Source: Casp-actino8 sp044355095 (GTDB taxonomy: Bacteria > Actinomycetota > Acidimicrobiia > Acidimicrobiales > Ilumatobacteraceae). From it: a DNA stretch of 18,216 nt. Location of the stretch: NCBI GenBank assembly GCA_044355095.1, contig JBIKYT010000043.1, positions 1 to 18,216 on the forward strand. The letters are read 5' to 3'. A program made the translations under genes and the position numbers. Under the pieces are notes generated by a model. The model was not told the origin of the DNA, ran no database searches, and saw only the letters and a program-made list of their open reading frames with translations. Positions 13,389 to 18,216 of this stretch are shown in pieces; position 1 is the first letter of the stretch; the number at the start of each line of letters is the position of its first letter.

Positions 13389-14390
13389 TTAGAACTTTGG
13401 CAACAGCGTATGCAACTCAACGAGAGGCCGTGGACCAACATGTGAGATAACTTCTCCGGCCGCGATTGAGCCAAGTATTCCGCATTCCTTCAACGAATAC
13501 CCATTGGTGTAACCAAACAAAAATCCAGATGCATACAAATCACCAGCGCCGGTTGTATCTAACACATGCGGTACGTCTTCGGCCGGAACGTCAATGATTT
13601 CTTCGCGCGTAATGATCGATGCTCCACGAGGCCCGCGAGTAATCACCGCTAAGGAACTGTCTTGACGAATGGCAGCCACTGCCGCTTCAAAGGTATCAAG
13701 TTGATAGAGCGATAAAAGCTCGTCTTCATTACCGAACAAGATGTCAACTTCGTCAGCGACAAGGGCTCGGAAGTCTTCACGATGGCGATCAACGCAAAAG
13801 CTGTCTGACAAACTCAACGAAACTTCTCGGCCCGCTTCATGTGCTGCCCGTGCTGCTCGACGAAAAGCCGCCTTTGCATCATCACGATCAAATAGGTAGC
13901 CCTCCATGTACAGAACTTTTCCGGAAGCCACAACCGATACATCTACATCTTTGGGTTCCATAAACGATGAAACTCCCAAGAAGGTATTCATCGTGCGCTG
14001 CGCGTCTGGGGTAACGACAATGATGCAACGTCCCGTCGGGATTCCATCTAGATGGTGTCCGGGGCTGAAGTGCACACCAACAGCCAACAAGTCATGACCA
14101 AATACTTCGCCGAGATCGTCGTGACTCACCTTGCCGATATACGCAGCCTTGCCACCGAAACTTGCGACTCCACACACCGTGTTGGCGGCCGATCCACCGC
14201 TCATTTCTACAGCGGTTCCAAGTGCCCTGTACAAATGCAGCGCCCGATCGGTGTCGACAAGCGTCATCGAACCTTTCACCAGGGCCTGCTCGCGAATGAA
14301 GTTGTCATCAGCATGCGCGATGACATCCACTAACGCGTTGCCAATTCCTACAACGTCATATATTGGCTCTGAATTTGGCTGCGTAGACAC
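13389..14390 (-). CDS. PfkB-family kinase, adenosine kinase-like
   Basis: This 333-residue cytoplasmic kinase is expected to phosphorylate the 5'-hydroxyl of adenosine or a related nucleoside or sugar with ATP. The N-terminal signature GIGNALVDVIA and the substrate loop GGSAANT (65-71) are present. The C-terminal PfkB signature DTTGAGDLYASGF has the catalytic base Asp284. The ending SIAAGEVISHVGPRP is typical of the adenosine-kinase subgroup. The start is GTG at 14390. No Shine-Dalgarno sequence is visible, but on the minus strand TAGCGT ends eight bases before it, so the message may be leaderless. It is followed after nine bases by the PGM2-like mutase. A nucleoside or pentose salvage role for the pair is an inference. 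Confidence 0.9.
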   Translation of the reverse strand: MSTQPNSEPIYDVVGIGNALVDVIAHADDNFIREQALVKGSMTLVDTDRALHLYRALGTAVEMSGGSAANTVCGVASFGGKAAYIGKVSHDDLGEVFGHDLLAVGVHFSPGHHLDGIPTGRCIIVVTPDAQRTMNTFLGVSSFMEPKDVDVSVVASGKVLYMEGYLFDRDDAKAAFRRAARAAHEAGREVSLSLSDSFCVDRHREDFRALVADEVDILFGNEDELLSLYQLDTFEAAVAAIRQDSSLAVITRGPRGASIITREEIIDVPAEDVPHVLDTTGAGDLYASGFLFGYTNGYSLKECGILGSIAAGEVISHVGPRPLVELHTLLPKF

Positions 14391-14398
14391 GAGTTGTA

Positions 14399-14404
14399 AC
14401 GCTA
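14399..14404 (-). promoter_or_regulatory. Putative -10 element (TAGCGT) for the kinase-mutase operon
   Basis: On the minus strand TAGCGT is followed by eight bases and then the GTG start at 14390. It lies in the 104-base gap shared with the divergent aminopeptidase gene. No clear -35 is seen. Confidence 0.35.
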
Positions 14405-14482
14405 GTCCCTTGAGAGCATCTGAACAGACTTCCCAATGGTGAAACTAGATGACGGGCGTGGCGACCACGAACTGTCGCACAG

Positions 14483-14488
14483 TACGCT
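14483..14488 (+). promoter_or_regulatory. Putative -10 element (TACGCT) for pepN
   Basis: TACGCT ends six bases before the GTG at 14495, which would put the transcription start at the first base of the start codon. No Shine-Dalgarno sequence is present. Confidence 0.38.
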
Positions 14489-14494
14489 TCGGAC

Positions 14495-17077
14495 GTGACA
14501 TCATCCCAAATTCAATCGCCTGTCGACCGCTCGCACCTTGACCCATATCGCCTCCCCCGCCACGTACTTCCCATCCGTTACGACCTCACGCTCGATCCCC
14601 ATCTGGCTGATTCGACATTTGCCGGCCAAGCTGTCATCACTGCCCAGGTTCTAGCAGCGACGCGACTCATCGTTCTGAACGCAATCGAACTTGACATCAC
14701 ATCCGTATTCGTCGACGGCCAACCTGCTCCGTTCAGTCTTGACATCGAATCAGAGCGACTTTTCATCGGACTGATCGAAGAGGTCCAACCCGGAATCGCG
14801 ATGATTGACATTGTCTTCACAGGCATTCTCAATGACAAACTTCGCGGGTTTTATCGCAGCACATACGTGGATGAAAATGGCCAACAACAAGTCGTCGCTA
14901 CAACCCAGATGCAATCAACTGATTGCCGTCGTGCTTTTCCGTGTTTCGATGAACCCGATTTCAAAGCCGTCTTTGCGACAACCCTTATCGCTGCGCCTGA
15001 CCACCTCGCAATCAGTAATGGTCCCGAAATTTCACGCTCAGTAGTGTCGCGCGAGCAAGGTGACAAAGTCGCCGTTAAGTTCGCTGACACCATGCCCATG
15101 AGCACCTACCTCGTGGCGTTTGTGGTCGGCAAACTCGAAGCAACAGCCCCAGTTGATGTTGACGGAGTTCCGTTGCGAATAGTTCACACTCCCGGCAAGG
15201 GGCATTTAACGGACTTCGGAATGGATGTCGGAGTCAAGAGCCTGCGCTGGTTTGTCAACTATTACGGGATCCCCTACCCCGACGCCAAGATCGACATGGT
15301 CGCACTACCAGATTTTGCTGCAGGAGCAATGGAGAACGTCGGATGTATTACTTATCGCGAAAGCCTGCTGTTAGTAGACCCCACGACAAGCACCCAGGCT
15401 GACCAGCAAAATGTGGCCGATGTGGTGAGCCATGAACTCGCCCATATGTGGTTTGGCGACCTTGTCACAATGAAATGGTGGAACGGCATCTGGCTGAATG
15501 AAGCCTTTGCAACTTTTATGGAAGTAGCCGCTGTCGATTCTTTCCGACCGGAATGGAAGCGATGGACGAGTTTTTCCCTCGAGCGTTCCGCTGCGTTTGA
15601 AGTCGACTCTCTGATCAACACGCGTTCCGTCGAGTTCGAAGTTCGATCACCCCAAGATTGTGAAGGAATGTTTGATGTTCTGACGTATCAAAAGGGTGGC
15701 TCTCTCTTGCGAATGCTCGAGCAGTATCTTGGGACCGAACGATTCCGCGAAGGAATTCGGCTCTATTTGAACACCCATTCATACGGAAATACTGAAACTT
15801 CTGACTTATGGGACGCCATAGAAACTGCGGTGTCACGCGATGGTGGAGAACCAGTTCGTGAGTTAATGGATTCCTGGATTTGGCAACCTGGCTATCCCCT
15901 CATCACGGCAGGTCTTGATGCGACGAAAACGAAACTGATTCTCCAGCAGCAGCGCTTCTCCTTTACCCCCGAGTTACTGACTGAGACGCAACATTGGCTC
16001 GTCCCAGTCCATATTCGCATGAATGGGTCAGATTCCAAATACTTACTATCTGATCAACCACTCGAGATTTCAATCAATAACTCAAACGAAGCAATAGTCG
16101 TCAATGCTGGTGGTTACGGCTACTACCGCGTTGCCTATTCCCCCGAACTACTCACCCGACTTCAAGGGCCAGAATTAGCCAAGCTTGCAGTCATTGAGCG
16201 CTACAGCATCGTCGACGACGCATGGAACGCTGTTGTCGCTGGACGACTGACTGCAATTGACTTCGTATCGTTCGTGAGCGGATTTACTCGTGAGCGCGAT
16301 CTTGCAGTTTGGCAAGCGATCGCCATCGGGCTTCGCGGTTGCGGACGTCTCTTGAGCGAATCGAACTACCCAAAACTCCAACAACATATTCGCACACTCG
16401 TCGCTCCTGTCATTGCTGAGCTCGGATGGCAGTCACAACCCGGCGAAGACGATCTACGGGCAAAACTGCGCGGGATCCTTGTCGTGTTGTTAGCGGTCAA
16501 CGGTAACGACACGGATGCTCAGAAAAAATGCCAAGAACTACTTGAGCGACACGATGAGCAATCGGATTCAGTACATCCAGAACTAGTCGCGGCAGCAACA
16601 ACAGTCGTCGCATCAACGAGTGGCGAAGGTGCTTACGAGTATTTCCTTGACAAATTCCGCACGACCACCAACCCGCAAGACCAGTTGCGTTATCTCTATG
16701 CACTCACCGATTTTGATAGCCCCGAACTCGTACAACGAACATGCAACTTCGCAATTGCTGGCGAAGTGAAAAGCCAGAACGCCCCGTTCGTCTTAGCTCG
16801 CTGCATAGCCCTTCGAGAAAATGGCGTTCTTGCGTGGAACTTTGTTCGTAACTATTGGGACCAGGCTCAAGTGAAATTCCCAACGAACACCATTGTTCGC
16901 ATGGTTGATCCCGTCAAATTCCTCAACACTCCAGAATTGGAAGCAGATGTTCAAGCATTTTTTGCTGAACATAACATTCCACAAGCTGCCAAAACTTTGC
17001 AACAGGTACTTGAACGTCAACGCGTCAACACTGCATTGCGTTCTCGCGAAGAAGATCGATTCAACGCTGCACTGTGA
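14495..17077 (+). CDS. pepN: Aminopeptidase N (M1 family metallopeptidase)
   Basis: This 860-residue zinc aminopeptidase removes N-terminal residues from peptides in the cytoplasm. The N-terminal saddle domain opens with LPRHVLPIRYDLTLDP. The exopeptidase motif GAMEN is at 277-281. The zinc site HELAH (His313, Glu314, His317) is followed 19 residues later by the third ligand Glu336 in WLNEAFATFME. TYQKGG, further on, supplies the region of the transition-state tyrosine. The C-terminal half (~530-850) is the helical ERAP1-like domain. Length and layout fit the puromycin-sensitive/ERAP-like bacterial subgroup. No signal peptide is seen. The start is GTG, without a Shine-Dalgarno sequence. The gene is monocistronic, divergent from the kinase operon and convergent with the anti-sigma gene. 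Confidence 0.95.
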   Translation: MTSSQIQSPVDRSHLDPYRLPRHVLPIRYDLTLDPHLADSTFAGQAVITAQVLAATRLIVLNAIELDITSVFVDGQPAPFSLDIESERLFIGLIEEVQPGIAMIDIVFTGILNDKLRGFYRSTYVDENGQQQVVATTQMQSTDCRRAFPCFDEPDFKAVFATTLIAAPDHLAISNGPEISRSVVSREQGDKVAVKFADTMPMSTYLVAFVVGKLEATAPVDVDGVPLRIVHTPGKGHLTDFGMDVGVKSLRWFVNYYGIPYPDAKIDMVALPDFAAGAMENVGCITYRESLLLVDPTTSTQADQQNVADVVSHELAHMWFGDLVTMKWWNGIWLNEAFATFMEVAAVDSFRPEWKRWTSFSLERSAAFEVDSLINTRSVEFEVRSPQDCEGMFDVLTYQKGGSLLRMLEQYLGTERFREGIRLYLNTHSYGNTETSDLWDAIETAVSRDGGEPVRELMDSWIWQPGYPLITAGLDATKTKLILQQQRFSFTPELLTETQHWLVPVHIRMNGSDSKYLLSDQPLEISINNSNEAIVVNAGGYGYYRVAYSPELLTRLQGPELAKLAVIERYSIVDDAWNAVVAGRLTAIDFVSFVSGFTRERDLAVWQAIAIGLRGCGRLLSESNYPKLQQHIRTLVAPVIAELGWQSQPGEDDLRAKLRGILVVLLAVNGNDTDAQKKCQELLERHDEQSDSVHPELVAAATTVVASTSGEGAYEYFLDKFRTTTNPQDQLRYLYALTDFDSPELVQRTCNFAIAGEVKSQNAPFVLARCIALRENGVLAWNFVRNYWDQAQVKFPTNTIVRMVDPVKFLNTPELEADVQAFFAEHNIPQAAKTLQQVLERQRVNTALRSREEDRFNAAL

Positions 17078-17095
17078 CGATGGTGGCGCCATTGA

Positions 17096-17112
17096 CGGGT
17101 TTGATTTACCCG
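17096..17112. terminator. Possible bidirectional terminator hairpin
   Basis: CGGGT (17096-17100) and ACCCG (17108-17112) form a 5-bp stem around a 7-base loop, in the 62-base gap between the convergent pepN and anti-sigma genes. There is no T-tract, so the prediction is weak. A second self-complementary octamer, TGGCGCCA, lies at 17084-17091. Confidence 0.35.
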
Positions 17113-17139
17113 AACCGTAAATCGTTCGTTGTGGGCGAC

Positions 17140-17787
17140 TTAAGCCACTTCTTCAAGTCGGTCAGGAATCACCGGAATTGATCGAGGTTTACGACGCATG
17201 AAACGCGGCGTGCCTGGTCGTCCTGCGAGCAACCAAACCAGAACAAAACTGATGAGTTCAAGAACATGCACAGACTCGCCAAGTATTGGCGTGGTGCCGC
17301 GAACTCCATCAAAAATGGCCGAACCAAGCATCGTTGCGGCAAGCGCTGCAGTGATCGGCAAGATTCCGTAAGCGCGCGTAGGAACCTTCGCGGTGTATAA
17401 CAACCCAAGCGATAACGCAACTGCCATCGCTCCGATGTGGCGCGATTCGTGCGCTGTTGTTCCCGGTTCAGTACGAGCTATGAGGTCGGGAAGAGCAATG
17501 ACGAGTTGCGTCAATGCAACAACAACCAAGCTATAGCGAACCCATTCACCTCGACCAGGACGAGGTGGATGCGACCGTTCAAGAATGACGCCTGACAAAT
17601 CTGGTACCGATTCTGCAGAACGAACTCTCACTCGTCGCTGCAAGAGACTCACATCGTCAAACCATGCCGAACATGGCCCACACGAATCACGATGCATCTT
17701 CGCTGCACGAACTTCAAGGGCCCCCGCTTGACCATCTAAGTCAGCAGACAACACCTCTTGAGCTGATCCGCAATCCACGCCCTTCAT
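17140..17787 (-). CDS. zf-HC2-type anti-sigma factor with four transmembrane segments
   Basis: This is a predicted membrane-bound inhibitor of the divergently encoded ECF sigma factor. From the ATG at 17787 it has 215 residues. The N-terminal zinc-binding anti-sigma domain is CGSAQEVLSADLDGQ...H-x3-C-x2-C, with Cys6, His32, Cys36 and Cys39. Four hydrophobic segments follow at about 84-101, 117-135, 141-157 and 172-188, then a basic tail. A polar loop with HESRH (residues 113-117) precedes the second segment and might sense a ligand or metal. The frame extends to a GTG at 17868, adding 27 polar residues. I prefer 17787 because related proteins begin just before the first cysteine, and the longer start would place a 9-bp inverted repeat in the coding region. 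Neither start has a good Shine-Dalgarno sequence. Confidence 0.83.
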   Translation of the reverse strand: MKGVDCGSAQEVLSADLDGQAGALEVRAAKMHRDSCGPCSAWFDDVSLLQRRVRVRSAESVPDLSGVILERSHPPRPGRGEWVRYSLVVVALTQLVIALPDLIARTEPGTTAHESRHIGAMAVALSLGLLYTAKVPTRAYGILPITAALAATMLGSAIFDGVRGTTPILGESVHVLELISFVLVWLLAGRPGTPRFMRRKPRSIPVIPDRLEEVA

Positions 17788-17852
17788 TGTGCCCGACCGG
17801 CGATCGCCCGAGGCAGTCACCCGCCCTTTCGCAATATTGGGACTATGGTCCT

Positions 17853-17877
17853 TTTTCTGATCGGTCACATCAGAAAA
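17853..17877. promoter_or_regulatory. 9-bp perfect inverted repeat in the sigma/anti-sigma divergent region
   Basis: TTTTCTGAT (17853-17861) and ATCAGAAAA (17869-17877) are separated by seven bases. The repeat lies between the divergent anti-sigma and sigma genes, 26 bases upstream of the CATAAT hexamer. It could be an operator for a dimeric regulator or a transcript hairpin. Confidence 0.45.
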
Positions 17878-17902
17878 GTCGCCCCCAACCGCTGTTTAGT
17901 TC

Positions 17903-17908
17903 CATAAT
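17903..17908 (+). promoter_or_regulatory. Putative -10 element (CATAAT) for the ECF sigma gene
   Basis: CATAAT matches the TATAAT consensus at five of six positions. It ends six bases before the GTG at 17915, which fits a leaderless transcript and favours that GTG as the start. No recognisable -35 lies 17 bases upstream. Confidence 0.42.
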
Positions 17909-17914
17909 GGGTAG

Positions 17915-18216
17915 GTGAATTCGTTGAACACCTTTGCCATGAGCGCCCAACGGGGCGATCGTCTGGCATTGACCCGTTTCATCGAAAACAGCCAAGGCGA
18001 CGTGTGGCGCTATTGCGCCTACTTAACCGACCAACAAACCGCCGATGACGTCACCCAAGACACGTATGCGCGCGCCATCGGCTCACTGCATCGTTTTCGG
18101 GGTGATTGCGACGCCAAAGTCTGGTTACTGACTATCGCTCGTCGAGCCTGCGCCGATCACATTCGCTCACAAACTCGCCGGCGAAACTTGATGCAGCGTT
18201 TGCGCGACAACTCCTC
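17915..18216 (+). CDS. ECF sigma factor, SigC-like (3' end outside window)
   Basis: This is an RNA polymerase sigma factor of the extracytoplasmic-function type. The first 100 residues are present and cover region 2. FIENSQGDVWRYCAYLTD is followed by ADDVTQDTYARAIGSLHRF (regions 2.1-2.3) and WLLTIARRACADHIRSQ (region 2.4, -10 recognition). The wording is close to mycobacterial SigC as I recall it (FI.ATQ.DVWRFVAYL...ADDLTQETFLRAIG). The start is GTG at 17915. A TTG at 17924 with AGGTGA five bases upstream is an alternative, and the ATG at 17939 is less likely because homology appears to extend upstream of it. The gene is divergent from its presumed anti-sigma factor. Such pairs are more often co-directional, so the arrangement is somewhat unusual. 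Region 4 lies outside the window. Confidence 0.9.
   Translation, partial: MNSLNTFAMSAQRGDRLALTRFIENSQGDVWRYCAYLTDQQTADDVTQDTYARAIGSLHRFRGDCDAKVWLLTIARRACADHIRSQTRRRNLMQRLRDNS

Noticed and set aside
17799..17808. GGCGATCGCC palindrome, similar to the cyanobacterial HIP1 octamer
   Set aside because: It is a single occurrence in the window, with no sign of repetition.

Overview
The window looks like a chromosomal stretch of an actinobacterium, most likely of the class Acidimicrobiia (Ilumatobacter-like). This is inference from moderate GC content, an actinobacterial WS/DGAT acyltransferase, a SigC-like ECF sigma factor with a zf-HC2 anti-sigma partner, FadD19/FadD17-like CoA ligase features and frequent GTG starts. 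There are 16 protein genes. The first (CoA ligase) and last (sigma factor) run off the ends. No tRNA, rRNA, CRISPR array or classical transposase gene is visible.

Layout. Positions 1-5473 (+) hold a tight gene train: acyl-CoA ligase, MFE-2/17beta-HSD-type short-chain dehydrogenase, acyl-CoA dehydrogenase, LapA-domain membrane protein, alpha/beta hydrolase and PAP2 phosphatase. The first three are successive steps of beta-oxidation-like degradation of a fatty, steroid side-chain or isoprenoid acid. A metzincin-like lipoprotein (5478-6614, -) converges on this train. It diverges across 26 bp from a wax ester synthase/diacylglycerol acyltransferase (6641-8092, +). Next come a 68-residue orphan (8120-8326, -) and a + strand train (8499-10701): a second SDR, a small basic protein ending in a sliding-clamp-type QLTLF motif, and a protein with an RDHSWG motif (AttH/CrtC-like).

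A single gene on the - strand (10728-11675) encodes an AbiEi-type winged-helix domain fused to a DUF559/Vsr-like nuclease domain. It sits between two convergent genes and is bracketed by two 45-bp imperfect palindromes in inverted orientation (10704-10748 and 11711-11755; 39 of 45 positions identical). This is the most unusual structure in the window. To its right, a two-gene - strand operon encodes a PfkB/adenosine-kinase-like enzyme and a PGM2-type phosphosugar mutase, perhaps for nucleoside or pentose salvage. An M1 aminopeptidase N diverges from it (14495-17077, +). The right end is a divergent anti-sigma/ECF sigma pair with a 9-bp inverted repeat between them.

A recurring feature is that genes beginning a transcription unit (6614, 6641, 8499, 14390, 14495, 17915) lack a properly spaced Shine-Dalgarno sequence. 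Each instead has a -10-like hexamer ending 6-9 bases before the start codon, which suggests leaderless mRNAs. Several other genes (1679, 2611, 8326, 13379) have clear Shine-Dalgarno sequences. No stretch over 300 bases lacks a gene; the longest gap is 172 bases (8327-8498).
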